A stretch of 64,000 nucleotides of DNA from NCBI GenBank assembly GCA_010909165.1, contig VJWM01000003.1, positions 1 through 64,000 on the forward strand, written 5' to 3'. This DNA is from Anthoceros angustus (taxonomy: Eukaryota > Streptophyta > Anthocerotopsida > Anthocerotales > Anthocerotaceae). A program made the translations under genes and the position numbers. Below are positions 52,093 to 63,902 of this stretch, one piece after another. The notes under the pieces were generated by a model. It had not been told where the DNA came from. It searched no databases and saw only the letters and a program-made list of their open reading frames with translations. Position 1 is the stretch's first letter. Each line of letters starts with the position of its first letter.

Positions 52093-52971
52093 CCCCTGTC
52101 ACAAGTTTAGGGCTTGGTTTACAACTTGGACGACCAGACGGCTTTTCTTTCTTGTTCGCGTTGCCATCAGTTTAGGGTTTATAATGTACCACAGTTGGAC
52201 GACCACAAGGCTTACCCCCCTTTGTTGGCGCTGGCATCCTGAAGGTAGACTGCACTTAGGCTTCCACTCCAGTAGGATCTCCGCGGACGAGCCCCGAGCG
52301 CTTACTTGCAGCTGTGATGTGTTTCCAAGTCCAGTCATCCTCGGCACTCGCGCCTTGTGCCCTGCCCTGCAGCAGGAGCTAGGATGGCGGCAGGTGCACG
52401 GCAAACATGGGTTCATAGGAACTCCAAGTCCATTGTAACATGAGTCCATGACCGGGGCTATGCATTGGCATCATGTGGAAATGAAGAGACACAGAAGGAA
52501 TTCCTAAGGCGTCCTACCATGTCCAGCAGGCAATCCCGTCTACGACAAGTTGAACGTGCCGAGGAAGAAATCTTATCCAGAGCAGGACCCTTTCCACATG
52601 GAGCCCTTAGCAGACGCCAGTCACAAATTTAGGGTTTATTTCACCACGAGTTGGACGACCAGACTGGCTTTCCTCTACTGCTTTGTTGGCATCCTGGATG
52701 CAGGCAGCACTTTCCATCCCCCTGAAACTTATGCCTGATATATCCTCTTCTGCCTGGATAGGATAGATTTGTGATTGGTGAAAGTTCCAGAGATGTAGAG
52801 AGCTTCCTCTTGACTGCAGCATTAGATTATCAGCCGTACTTGTCAAGAGAAGCAGGGTTCGAGCTGCCGCACCGGTATTGGATGGAGAAAGCAGCATTAG
52901 GGTTATGAGCCGTACTTGTCAAGAGATGCAGTCGCACCGGTATTGGATGGAGAAAGCGATCTCGAAAGCAA

Positions 52972-53081
52972 TAATGACAAACACCTTTGGCTTGTTTGCC
53001 AGATCTGTAACTGTTTCCACTGATGGGTCCATCACTGGACATAGTGTTGCGGCAGATAAGCCAAAGGTGTTTTATCATTAA
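52972..53081. mobile_element. Small MITE, CACCTTTGGCTTGTTTGCC family, copy 2
   Basis: TAATGACAAACACCTTTGGC then TTGTTTGCCAGATCTG at the left. At the right, inverted, TAATGATAAAACACCTTTGG then CTTATCTGCC. Interior about 50 bases with CCACTGATGGGTCCATCACTG. Confidence 0.8.
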
Positions 53082-53099
53082 TGCTTGTCAGAGGCACCG

Positions 53100-53560
53100 A
53101 CAGCCGTCAAGGGCTAAGACGTCGAAGCGAAGCCATCTCGTCAGCAAGAGAGCTAGGAAGGTTCGACCCCTGCATTCTGTGAGTGACTGTCTCGTCGTTT
53201 TCTCAACCAGTTATGGAAGAATTATGCTTCAGAGATGCCGAGAAAGGCACAAAATTTATCCTCGCTTTGGTGGAAGCCATCGTTCAGGACTCTGAAACCG
53301 AAGAGATGTCAGGAAGGCATGGTTGTACCCGATTCCGTGACTTTTGTGTGCCTCTTGCACACATGTGAAAATGTGGCACCCTTGGGTATGGGAAGTCAGC
53401 AACACACGCAGATTGTAGGACAGGGGCTCCAAGATGATGGGTTTGTAGCTGGCAGTTTGATTAACATGTGCTGGGAAGTCCAGCAGCACGGTTGATGCAC
53501 AGCAGGTGTTTGACGCATTCCTGAAAGAGACACTGTCATCGGAAAGCACTGATTGCAGGC
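53100..53560 (+). pseudogene. PPR fragment with tRNA-B-box-like leader
   Basis: From 53330: VTFVCLLHTCENVAPLGMGS, QQHTQIVGQGLQDDGFVAGS, LINMC, then a shift, and CAGCAGGTGTTTGACGCATT; these are the same PPR units as 37240-37660. Upstream is a shared non-PPR stretch in which GGTTCGACCCC (53160-53170) matches the Pol III B box (GGTTCGANNCC). It occurs in the inverse copy at 37572-37582. The arrangement MITE, leader, PPR recurs in the copies. Confidence 0.65.
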
Positions 53561-54735
53561 TGCACCTGTGAAGCACATAATTGAGTGGTTTTTCGAGTTG
53601 TTCTAGAGAATGAAACAGGATGGCATGTAACCAGGTGGTGTCGCATTACTTGTTGTACTGACAGTGTGCAGTCAACTCAACTTCCAACTTCTTTAGCGTA
53701 GTGTTGCAGGCTAGAGCCAGCCCAATCATCTCCGCAAGACACAAGACCACAGTTTCTATTCCATCACTATTTCTGGTTCCAGTTCTCGCAGCCTCCGGAT
53801 CAAGGATCAACCAAGGAGTGTAAGAACGCAATACAGCGAACAGCACAAATTAATCCGCTGAATCATTGTCAAAGCCATGTGCAAGAATGTCGGGCCATGT
53901 CACACCCGCTTTTTGTCACAATGTACTTCCTTCTTGGCAGGCCAATTCCACTATCCACAACCACTACGCACATGACGATTGATTCTTTTGTGGTGTGGAG
54001 TGAAGCCCAGCCTGTACATATGCAGTTTGGACTTGTCATTCCAACTGTTCAGCGGCAAAAGACACGACCAAAAACTATCAAAAAGAAGAGCTGCCCGCGA
54101 CGGTTCCCTCATACGCTTCAGGAAGGCTGAAGTGGCTGTGCATCTTCTTTGGCCTGAAAGCTGAGCAATGTTTTTCTCCAGGCAGTTCACCGATGCCTGC
54201 AGAATCGTGCATGGGTGAAGGAAGGGTTGAACCAGTCTCTAATCGTATGTGGGTGAAGCAAGCGGCCCTTCCAGGAAAGGACGAATTCCGGCTAGATGTT
54301 GCCTGAATTCCGTACACATTTCCTCACCACCACGACTGATGTCCAGTTTAGATAGATTCCTATGCCATGCGAAAAGGAAGAGCATCCGTACAGAGAGCAC
54401 AGTTCCTATTCGATCCCTGACATAGACTAGAGCAAAAATGCTGAAGCGTGCCAGTTCCCACTGCCTCCGGATCAAGGAAGCCCGACCCCTTGTTCACAAG
54501 CTCTCAATGCAGATCCCCACATGGACAACTGCCATCAATTGTGTAGCCTAAATATTTCTTGACGGTTCATGAATTTTCGTTACCGCCGAGGGGAGCATTG
54601 AGCATCCACTCACTCTGAAGTGAGATGGAAACCTTGTCAATGAAGGTAGCAAAGTAACAAGCCTGCAAAACCTTGCAGTCCAATAAACCTTCCAGCGCTT
54701 GGCAGGAAGTACAGTACACATTTCCAGAACTCAGC

Positions 54736-54777
54736 GTCTAGTACAGTCCTCCGCTCGGCCAACTGAGCTAAAGTCGG
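54736..54777 (-). tRNA. tRNA-Tyr-like 5' half, second copy
   Basis: Same minus-strand 42 bases as 38330-38371, with intact A box and GTA anticodon and no 3' half. Part of the duplicated segment. Confidence 0.5.
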
Positions 54778-55174
54778 ATGTGTGTATCAGCCTGTGGACG
54801 TGCGAGTCCTTTGCAGTTATTCAATTCGCATTCAAACATCCTGCAACATTGCAACACCGAGAATGTTGCAGCAACGAGAATCCATTCATGAGAAAGAATG
54901 CAGTAATGCCCTTACCTTGCAACCACCAGCAGACGTGCAAGCCTGCTGTACTTCAGTCACGAATTCTTGCCAAACGTCTCATATCCAGGCAAAGATAGTC
55001 CCACGTGCTAAAAATCCTGAAAAAGAGTGGAGTTCGGTGTAAAGCGGCGGACTCAGATGACACCGAGCCTTCGTTGCACAAAAACTCTGCACCTGTGAAG
55101 CAAGCGGCCCTTCCAGGAAAGGACGAATTCGGCTAGATGTTGCCTGAATTCCGTACACATTTCCAGAACTCAGC

Positions 55175-55216
55175 GTCTAGTACAGTCCTCCGCTCGGCCA
55201 ACTGAGCTAAAGTCGG
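55175..55216 (-). tRNA. tRNA-Tyr-like 5' half, third copy
   Basis: Third occurrence of the same 42 bases, about 440 bases from the second, in a tandem repeat of the segment. Confidence 0.5.
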
Positions 55217-55973
55217 ATGTGTATCAGCCTGTGGACGTGCGAGTCCTTTGCAGTTATTCAATTCGCATTCAAACATCCTGCAACATTGCAACACCGAGAA
55301 TGTTGCAGCAACGAGAATCCATTCATGAGAAAGAATGCAGTAATGCCCTTACCTTGCAACCACCAGCAGACGTGCAAGCCTGCTGTACTTCAGTCACGAA
55401 TTCTTGCCAAACGTCTCATATCCAGGCAAAGATAGTCCCACGTGCTAAAAATCCTGAAAAAGAGTGGAGTTCGGTGTAAAGCGGCGGACTCAGATGACAC
55501 CGAGCCTTCGTTGCACAAAAACTCTGCACCCGAAGGGCGTGTGAACTCCGAGACTCTGTATTCACAGCTCATAAGTCACTGAATGACGAAGAGGTATGAT
55601 TCCCAGCTGGGGCAGCTCTGCTGGGAGGGATCTTCCAGTCTCATCAGCATGTATGAATGGCCAGTAACAACATCGTGCCCTGCTCCCTGCATTGTGCCTG
55701 CTTGCAAGCTGCAGGGAACGGTGGTTTCTGCATGAGGTGGTGAGGCATATGCCAGTGTGGATTAGGGTGTTGCAGGTGGTTGCAGCCAGGTTGTCAAGGT
55801 TCCGATTCGGATTAGCATATGCTACCTTGTTGTGCAAGTCTTGTGAAAACCAAACTTCTTAGGGTAAAGTATGTACTTCAGTAGATAGTTCAGGGCAAGG
55901 CATCACCTGGCAGCTTAATTCACTGCCTTGAGTCGACGAGACGCCTATCCCTTTCCTGACTTGGTCCATCCCT

Positions 55974-57120
55974 TTGCCTGCAAGGATTTCAGGAACAGAA
56001 CAGAGATGGATGGAGGAAGTCCGGTGTGAAGCCAGTCTTATCCCGTTTGGAGCGTGGACGTTTCCCACGCCTTCGCCAAAGAGACCTTTTGTGCTGGACT
56101 GCCTGGCCCGGAATGATTTGGGCAGTCCAGCCCGTCTTGAAGATGATGAACGGTATGGCAGCTACTTCAGCCGCCAAGGAGTTGGTCCGCGTGATGGTGA
56201 TGAGGGGAGGTACTGGCGAGTGCGCATGCGGGTGTTGACAGCCATTGACAACTGCCGCAGTCGCTACGACATACACATGTCCCCCGAGTGGAAAACCGGC
56301 GTGGAGAGGGAAGAGGAAGTGCTGGTTCTGTTGCGGGGCATGGCACTCAACCCTGTCCTGAACTATTTGCATGTGGATGGATGTGAAGGTTTTGGAAGGC
56401 CGGCGGCTTGCGTGGCCTGGGCCAGCTTGTTGCATCCGGTCGCTGTTTAGTGGCCCTTGGGCTGCGAGGGGTTGGGCTTGATGCCGCTGGGCTGGGTGCC
56501 CTTGCGGAAGGCTTCAACGGGAAAGTCTGTCTTGCAGGACTGAAACTTGAGCTGGAATGAGGTGGAAGACGCTGGAGGGGCACAGCATCTGGCCCGCATT
56601 CTGGCCACTGCTCCCCACCTCCGCCGTCTGGTGCTGAAGGGTATCGATATTGGCACGGATGCGGCGGGAGCCCAGGTGGTTGCAGATGCTCTTCAATAAT
56701 GCAAAGCATTGGGTGAGCTGAGCTTGGCGCATATCACTGGCCACGCCTCTTTCAAGAAAGCGGTGCTGAGATCCTTGGCGTACAATGCATCTCTGACTGA
56801 GCTCGACAATACGGCCTGGGATGACCTGAACGATGAGATGTTCCCAGACTTGATGCATTCTCTTCCAGTCAACAAAACACTGCGGGTCATCTGGATGCGT
56901 GGGACATCATGGGAATTGGAGGGAAATGACGCAACCATCTCCCGAGCCTTGGCACGCAATGCTACACAAGAGGCTTACTGGCCTCTGCTCTCGGACGAGC
57001 CAGAGCCTTGGATGCCCACGGCTTGGCGCCTTGTCCTATGCGGTGCTCCTTCGGCAGGGAAGACCACTCTCCGCATGAATCTCATGGCGAGATTCATGCT
57101 TCGAGGTCGGGCAAGTTGGA
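55974..57120 (+). pseudogene. ROCO gene copy C: N-terminal and leucine-rich repeat region
   Basis: A 158-residue frame (55974-56450) begins RISGTEQRWMEEVRCEASLI and continues to NYLHVDGCEGFGRPAACVAW. It holds the conserved leader ARLEDDERYGSYFSRQGV that is lost in copy D. Then LRR units GLRGVGLDAAGLGALAEGFN and (56709-57197) LGELSLAHITGHASFKKAVL, RSLAYNASLTELDNTAWDD. A stop at about 56449 and shifts near 56530 and 56700 break it. Confidence 0.7.
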
Positions 57121-57684
57121 TTGAAAGAGAAAATGTCGCAAGCATGGGACAGTTTTCGCCGAACATGTGTTCAGCGATGGGTGTGTTCCTGCACTGAAAC
57201 CAGAAAAGAAGACGTAGAAATGGAGGCGTTGCGCAGCGACACCGGTACCGGAACGGAGGGAGTAGAAATCGAGGTGTTGTACAATGACCATGATATGCAA
57301 GTTACCATCTGGGATCTGGGTGGACAAGCTCAATACCGAGCTCTGCAAGACTACCTCTTTCCGACCTGTAACCAAGCATGTCTCTTCGTGTTGGTCTTCA
57401 GCCCATTTGAGGCTCAACGTCCTGAGGAACTCCACCCGCCTGAGATGCTGCAGGACAAGTTCAGAACGAGCTTGGCGTTCTGGCTTCGCTTCATACACTC
57501 CAACTGTCGCAATGTGGGCTCTACTTTGCCTCGAATATTTGTGGTCGTAACTCATGTGAATCACATGAAGGCTTTTGATGCGCTACTATTACCGGATCTG
57601 CTACAACCAATTCTGACCCAGTTGGCCACCGAGTGTGAGCAGGTTTTTGATGTTAGAACACCATCACTCTTCTGCATGGATTGA
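57030..57684 (+). pseudogene. ROCO gene copy C: Roc GTPase domain, truncated
   Basis: P-loop CGAPSAGKTTLR at about 57045-57075 is intact. After a long basic insert (ARFMLRGRASWIERENV ... ETRKEDVEMEALRSD) comes VEIEVLYNDHDMQVTIWDLGGQ (G3) and YRALQDYLFPTCNQACLFVL. G4 reads VVVTHVNHM, with Asn where copies A and B have Asp. The frame stops at 57684 after LFCMD, immediately joining the COR end region (57700-57800, NYNYFGRRLQCRDKSKTFLVQ). The segment equal to 34450-35070 is deleted. Confidence 0.7.
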
Positions 57685-57989
57685 CCTGGAAAAGTGGTGA
57701 TACCGCTTGCAATTACAACTACTTCGGAAGGAGGTTGCAATGCCGAGACAAGTCTAAGACGTTCTTGGTCCAGGCTTCTTTTCAAGATGCCGAGTATGAT
57801 CGTCAGCCTTTGATAATATCTTTGTTTTCCTAGTGAAAAGTCAAATCTGTTTTGTGACGTGGTGGACGTTTGTACATTGCAGGTGAGCCTTCGGAAAATC
57901 TTGTTTACTGAATACCACAAGTCTCATCTCTACAGCATTGAACGTAATTTGATCACCCTTCAATGTGATGGTATGGATGTATTCTAGAG

Positions 57990-58330
57990 AGTTATGGGGA
58001 TATTGCACAGGACACCGGAGACGTTGGTGACTATATTGATATTTTGGTCAGATCGTCCAAGGGCAAAGACCAAACTATCGAGTTTCTCCAGAAGAATGTG
58101 ATTATACAATTGGAAACTTTTTGTGCTTCTCCTGAAGGCAGCCCAGGAGTTGAGCTTGTGGAAGGGATTATCAGGACCGAGTGTGTGAAGAACCTCATGC
58201 TTTGTGTTTACCGACAATCAGTTTTTAAGAAACGAGTTGGCGAAGTGTCTTCTTGAGAATCAAAAAGACTCGGTAGGGGAGATTGTTTCCTCGTTGGATT
58301 TGACCGACTACATATGGTCCTGGCCAGCAG
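57990..58330 (+). pseudogene. ROCO gene copy C: EDTGD-type C-terminal block
   Basis: DTGDVGDYIDILVRSSKGKD, QTIEFLQKNVIIQLETFCAS, PEGSPGVELVEGIIRTECVK and NLMLCVYRQ match 35390-35620 and 48296-48500. The end (58260-58350, DYIWSWPAVPEALL) matches DFSWSWPECPEAFL of copy B. Confidence 0.7.
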
Positions 58331-58522
58331 TACCTGAAGCCCTTCTAGTGAGTGTTAGGATCTGCATGGAGGCCAGCGCGTGAACCACAATATCCTAACA
58401 AAAGTGTGGAAAAAGGTTGAAAGGGAGGTGTGGCAGTGATAATCAGCATGGAAGAGGTTAGACCTGGAGCCGTGGTGGACAGAGGGCGACTAAGAGAGGC
58501 TATATGGTGTAGTTGATTTTTT

Positions 58523-58626
58523 GAATGTATCATCTTTGGCTTGTTTGCCAGATAACGGTGTCCACTGATGGGGGCATTACTGAATACTATTATCTCGCAA
58601 ACAAGCCAGAGATGTTTATCATTAAT
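58523..58626. mobile_element. Small MITE, CACCTTTGGCTTGTTTGCC family, copy 3
   Basis: Left end GAATGTATCATCTTTGGCTT then GTTTGCCAGATAACGG. The right end, inverted, reads TTAATGATAAACATCTCTGGCTTGTTTGCGAGATAA. About 104 bases. Confidence 0.75.
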
Positions 58627-58649
58627 TGTCACATGTAGGAAAGCAAGGG

Positions 58650-58810
58650 CTCAAACGATGAGGAAAGCCACAAGAGAGTTACGACCCCTGCCTTCTCGGA
58701 GCCATTGTCGCGTGGTTTTCTCGACCAGTCATGGAGACACTATCTTTCAGAGATGCCGAGAAAGGCACAAACTTTATCAAAGCTTTGTTGGAGTTCTCCA
58801 AACAGAAGTT
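58650..58810 (+). repeat. Leader part of the PPR-linked compound repeat
   Basis: CACAAGAGAGTTACGACCCC...GTGGTTTTCTCGACCAGTCATGG...TTCAGAGATGCCGAGAAAGGCACAAA matches 53145-53260 and the inverse of 37520-37580. The PPR units do not follow here. 58830-59690 shows nothing recognisable. Confidence 0.65.
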
Positions 58811-59781
58811 GTGTTGAGCATTCTAACAATCGTGATTGGTAAGGTTACAGGGATGAAGGTCGGGCACCAAAGCGAAGGAGAGAAGCGCTATGAGAAATTC
58901 TGGTGTCCCGAGTTGTACAGCACTAAAGCTATCCTGGTGTGAACCATTCCATGCTCTTCACATGCCTGGCCGGTGTGGCCATTTTCCACCATAAGTAACC
59001 AACCTGTATGATGCCTTCAATCAACTGCCAGGTATCGTTTCCAGCAAGACACTATTGGTGCAGCAATCTGCTTTTGGTAGGGTCTTTGCATTTCTTCGTT
59101 TCTGTTCATTCCTGAAGTTTAGTCTTGCATGCATATTGGCAAGAGCAACGTCTCACAGCCTTCTTTGGTGGATGAACAGGTGTTAGCTCGTGGAGGGTAG
59201 GAAGGAAAGAACGTTTGAGTTGCAGGGCTGTAGGTGCTTGAGCTTTCGGTTTCAAGTCCAGATTTTCCGTCCTCTGTTTGAATGATTTCTAGATCTTTTG
59301 CACACTGTCTAGATGTATTGTGTTCCATCTTCCCGACCGGCCAAAGTTGGGAAAGGATGTAGTCACTGGAATGGCGGCTGAGGCCCCTTGCCTTCATGTC
59401 TCTATGACACTAGACAACGCGGAAAATCGCTCACAGCCATCTCCGATATCCAACTAACTGGAGATTCTGCTTTCTTTGAAGGTGAGGAAGGGAAGGTGTG
59501 TTTCTATCCTTTCTATCCAGGGTGATTTGGTTGTGGAGAGCGGCAGCGGAAAGCGTGGCTTTTGCGAAAAATAAACCGTGAGAGCAACAGCAGCACCAAC
59601 TTGCTCAATAGATTGCCGAACCCGACTGTGTAGAAACCATTAACCTGGTCAAACACCACCAGTTCAACAGTGATGAAGGCCACAAGGAACTACATTGAGT
59701 GCAGCAAATGCATAAAATTGTCAAGCTTGAAGGGGCTGCTACACAGACAAGAGCGTCTCCCTTGACACTTCAGCCTGTGCT

Positions 59782-59990
59782 GCTGAAGGATTTTCTCACC
59801 TGTTCGACACAACCATGGCCTCCTGTAGCCGTCCCACGAACCTGCAAGCGCGAAAGGTGCAGATTATCCGCAGATATTAACTTGACTATCGTCTGCAAAT
59901 GCAAAGAAACGAGAGGTGCTCACACAAGCCATCGCAAGGTTGACTACTTAGCTTCATCCAACCTCAACCGCAAACTCAGCATAAAATACA
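59782..59990 (+). repeat. Segment shared with 39656-39864
   Basis: Same sequence as 39656-39864 (GCTGAAGGATTTTCTCACCTG...). In both places it lies near the edge of ROCO-related debris. Confidence 0.75.
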
Positions 59991-60203
59991 ATGATCGAGC
60001 ACGGCAGCTCGAGGCTCAGCTCCGAGGACGACAACAGACGGAGCTCAATGCAGGGCTTCCTGCGGGAAGCCTGCAGCGGCGATCTCGCTCACATCTGACA
60101 TCTCACCGGCATGGGCTGGGGGCCGGTCACCGTAGGCGGGCGCGAGTCTGGCCTGGGTCAGTACAGTCGTAGACGACCAAGTTAGAGGCATGGTGAAGGT
60201 GTG

Positions 60204-60863
60204 TAAAATACTCTCTGCCCACATACACAATGACAGCGACTAATTTCAAGTCTTGTTACATCTTGAAAAGGAGAATGGTAATGGAAAGTATCCTAGTTTT
60301 CTTTAACCGTCATTCAAGGCTTGGTAATAGTTTGCATGGACGATTTGTTAAGATATTGGATTGAAATAGATTTGAATAGAAATTGTAGATGTAGATTAGG
60401 ATATGAGTTATTGGCATTTGGAGTGTGAAATATTAGCCATTGGAATGTGTGGAGTATTTGTCTGTCGTTCAAGGCTTGGTAATAGTTTGCATGGACGATT
60501 TGTTAAGATATTGGATAGAAATAGATTTGAATAGAAATTGTAGATGTAGATTGGGATATGAGTTATTGGTATTTGGAGTGTGAAATATTAGCAATTGGAA
60601 TGTGTGGAGTATTTGTCTGCCACTTGATGATTGTCGACAGTTTGTACCCCAATTGTTAATAGTTTATATCCAAATCTATGTCGATAGTTCACACCCACAT
60701 CTATCTCTAATCGATATCCTAACACTTTACCTCTGCAAACCATTGCCAAGCTTTTAGTAAAAGTTAGAGGGAAGCTGGGTATTTTCCATCCCATTCTGTT
60801 TTTCAAGATGTAACAAGGCTTAAAATTGGTCATTCGTCGTGTATATGAGCAGAGAATATCTTT
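60204..60863. mobile_element. Long-TIR MITE with internal 155-bp tandem duplication
   Basis: 60204-60292 and 60767-60863 are inverted copies. The left has ACTCTCTGCCCACATACAC...CTTGTTACATCTTGAAAAGGAGAATGG. The right, inverted, has ATTCTCTGCTCATATACAC...CCTTGTTACATCTTGAAAAACAGAATGG. The arms are about 85-95 bases with scattered mismatches. The element is about 660 bp and has no coding capacity. Confidence 0.8.
60311..60620 (+). repeat. Tandem duplication, 155-bp unit
   Basis: 60311-60465 and 60466-60620 are nearly identical (TCAAGGCTTGGTAATAGTTT ... GGAATGTGTGGAGTATTTGT). Confidence 0.9.
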
Positions 60864-60869
60864 TATATT

Positions 60870-62790
60870 TCTACTATGTCTCTAACTTGGTTGTCAATGG
60901 AATGCCAATTTGTCAAAGTCTTCAATCATTGAGTCAACTTAGCGTCACTCTTAAAAAATGCCCCCAACAATTAGGTCTACTTCCCTTATTGATACTTAAT
61001 TTTTAGCTTTTACTCGAAGAGCTTAAAAACTTCTCTCATGTTGTTCGCAATTCTTGCCGTCAGAAGGTCGAATTCGAAATCCCGAATTTCCTCTTCACAA
61101 TAGAATATAACTTGTCGCTTGGTTAGGTCACTTCATTCTCGGCCCATTCCACCATGTCAGACAAATTTATTGACAGCCTTGTTAGTTTTGCTTAACCTGT
61201 ATCCGATATCGAAAGGCACGGTATATGTCCATTGCAGGAGAAGGAAAGGCAGGAGGGGATTCAAGTGCTGGAAGGGGCCATAAAAGAGATCCAAATGGCG
61301 CAACTATTACCACAAGTGTGAAGGCAAAGTTGACAATGCCATATGAGTGTTACTTGTAGTTTGGTGGTTGGTAGCATGATGATTTTGTTCGCAACTTTAC
61401 ATTCTCAAATGCAACATGTTGTGTCAAGCGTGACACCTTCTTTTAGCTTGAACTGTGCAACAGTGTCAACAAAGGGTGCTCATTCTTCGCTTCAAGTTTC
61501 TCCCAATTTCGGTCTCGCCTTGTTCCCTTCCGGTGTTGGTCCCGCCTCGATTGTGCCCAGTTATGACTATTGTTTTCCTCCTAGTCTGGTACCTATTCCA
61601 TGTTCCACGTTCCCTTATCCCAGATATTATTCCCACCATAAGCTGACTAGCCAATCCTTGACTACCAAGCTAATGGCTTCCTTCGTCAGTCCTGGCCCCT
61701 TAGACACGTCTATTTTCAAATACAACCATACGTCCCATTCTTCCAAATCAAGGATTGTGCTATGTGAACGGGGGCAAGAACGAGCCAATAGGATGCTCCC
61801 TCACCTAAATTCAAACATATGCTGGTTATAGCCAAGGTCCGTGGGAATAAGAGATTGATAGATGTGATTGGGAATTGTGCGGAGGACCTTGCCCTCATCA
61901 AAATGTAGTGGATGGCCCTAAGGGGCACGACAGATGTATAAATTAGGTTGTTAAGGCAAAGCTATGCAGAAGGCCGTTAGTGGTCCATCTCTACTTCTCT
62001 AAGCATCTCTTATGTGTTGAGGCTAGCCCTTCCAAGCTATTCCCTCACATTATAATTCAAAGTCTCGTGCTAATCATCACTTTGTATGTGCATCAGTTAG
62101 TAAAGTCTTAATTTCTAGTTTGCTTGTGCAAGACATTGTGCACATTGAGTTGTCCCGTGAGTATGCAAGTCTCACTACTCGAGGTCAAGCAGTAGAGCAT
62201 CAAAACTCTGTCTTTCCTTATCCTACACAACAATATTGTAGACAGCATCGGCAACATTGTGCACCATTTGTATGTTCATATAAGTGTAGGTGTAGAAGGT
62301 ATAACAATACATCATTAGTCTCACGGAAGAACATGAGGCCTAACCCTTGCATTACATTGTGGTTCAAACTTCATATTTTAGATCATAATTCCTCATTCCT
62401 CTAACTTTCCTTTTTATTTTCATATCATACTATCGTACTAGATGTAGCGAGACGCCTAACGAGTTAATGTTTTTCAAGCAAACCATTATAAAAAAATTAA
62501 TCTATTTTAGTTTATTTTTTGGAAGTAACATATTATAGTTAGGTATCATTTGTTAATCTAGATATGCCTAGTTGCGTACACATAGGGTTTGGCCTATAAT
62601 TTAAGTATGTAGATTTTTGTACACAAATTTTATTTTTTCTATGTCCTCTAGTTACAAGATTGTGTTTACAACCAATGTGGAATTTATATCCATGGAAATG
62701 TTGATGATGTTGAATCTACCCAGAATTAAAGTCCTATAGTTTAACTGCAAAAGGAAAAGAAGACTTTATTATAGAAAAGAGATGGGAAAA
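60870..62790. other. AT-rich interval without recognisable genes
   Basis: A 162-residue frame at 61343-61831 has no family motif and a composition typical of chance. No RNA gene, TIR pair or tandem array was recognised here. Confidence 0.45.
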
Positions 62791-62799
62791 ACCCAACGA

Positions 62800-63902
62800 A
62801 GAGCACCATGGCAGGGGTACTAGCCCCCACGATCACACATTTCAAAACTATCAACCGCTCGAAGAACTTCGTGGTCAGGGATGTGAAAAGGCCTATTTAC
62901 CACCGGTGTCGAAGAAGTTGCATCTCCCACGCTTGCTGTCGTTCTGTACATTGCGTTGGCCAACGCCCTCAGCAGAGGGATGAAAACCCTATGCCGGAAA
63001 AAAGCAATAATACAAGAAAGGGGGAGGCCAACCCCATTCTTGCGGCTATGATAAGCCTAGAGAAATCCTTGCCCATGGCTCCGTGACTCTCAATGGCAGG
63101 ACGAAGGCATGGCCATCCTGCATAGGAGAGTACTTGTGGACCTTAGCTGTCGCGCATCCCTCTACCGCCCCGGGTCAAAAATAGATCATCCCTAAGAGAA
63201 ACCCGTTGAGCAGGGTGCAAGGGCGCTCCCTACATGGAAGGAACCCGCCTTCCCTAACAATAGAGAACATGACATCTCGGACGGCGTCATGCGTAGTGAT
63301 CCGCAGCCAACCTGTGGGACAGCGAGTTAAGTGCGTCCCAAAGTCATCGAGAGGGGCTCCATAGCTGCAAGTTGAAAGAGAGCAAGCCAAAAGATGGACC
63401 AAGCCTAGGCGAAAACGCATCGCGATGGAAAAAGTTGCTGGTGCGATGCGGAACGCCTAAATACTGGGTCGAGCCAAAAGCCAGGAACCTACCCCCTCCC
63501 CCGAGCAAGAGCGGAGATGAGCCTGAGTGGGCTTAGGAATGGAGGAATCCCGGAGGAGGGCCAACTACACCTGCCCGTATTGTTTCTTCAGGAGGGACGC
63601 CTAAAGCCCGCAGAGCCCAAACTCGGGAAGCGAGGAAAAAGACGGCATGACAACCCTCGCCTCGGATCCTGGTTAATCTTAGTGAGGCCTGCATGGGAAA
63701 AAGTCCCCTCCTCAACGCCCGCGACAAGAGCCTCCAGGATTTGTGAATGTCGAATTAAGAAACGGGAGGACAAGATGGGGGCAGAGAGAGCCCAGCTCCC
63801 TAAGAAAGCCGCTAGCGCCGAGGCCTCCGTAGCCAGCAAATCAATACCCCAAAAGCGACGGGAAGGAACACTTGCCACTTCGCAAGATTCCCGGCCGCAC
63901 AC
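62800..63902 (-). pseudogene. LINE-like reverse transcriptase 3' remnant
   Basis: The minus-strand frame 63420-63175 reads LACSLSTCSYGAPLDDFGTH, LTRCPTGWLRITTHDAVRDV. The pattern C-x-x-G-A-P-L-D-x-F-G-x-H-x-x-x-C...R-x-x-x-H-D-x-x-R-D is the cysteine/histidine motif downstream of LINE-type reverse transcriptases. The frame 63902-63588 (GIDLLATEASALAAFLGSWA, SAPILSSRFLIRHSQILEAL) precedes it and resembles the linker. Sequence below 63170 on the minus strand (VGDATSSTPVV) is degraded. The catalytic part lies beyond the window or is lost. Confidence 0.5.

Larger units (their letters stand above)
54700..55500 (+). repeat. Tandem duplication of about 440 bp containing the tRNA-like half
   Basis: 54713-55073 and 55154-55511 are nearly identical (TTTCCAGAACTCAGCG ... 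GGAGTTCGGTGTAAAGCGGC ... GACACCGAGCCTTCGTTGC). Between them lies GGCCCTTCCAGGAAAGGACG, itself copied from 54263. The single-copy version is at 38290-38620. Confidence 0.8.

Noticed and set aside
51908-52438. 176-residue proline-rich protein
   Set aside because: The first third is the 32-bp minisatellite; the remainder has no recognisable features.
61343-61831. 162-residue ORF as a secreted protein (hydrophobic start)
   Set aside because: The first residues are mildly hydrophobic, but no cleavage-site pattern, domain or codon bias supports a gene.
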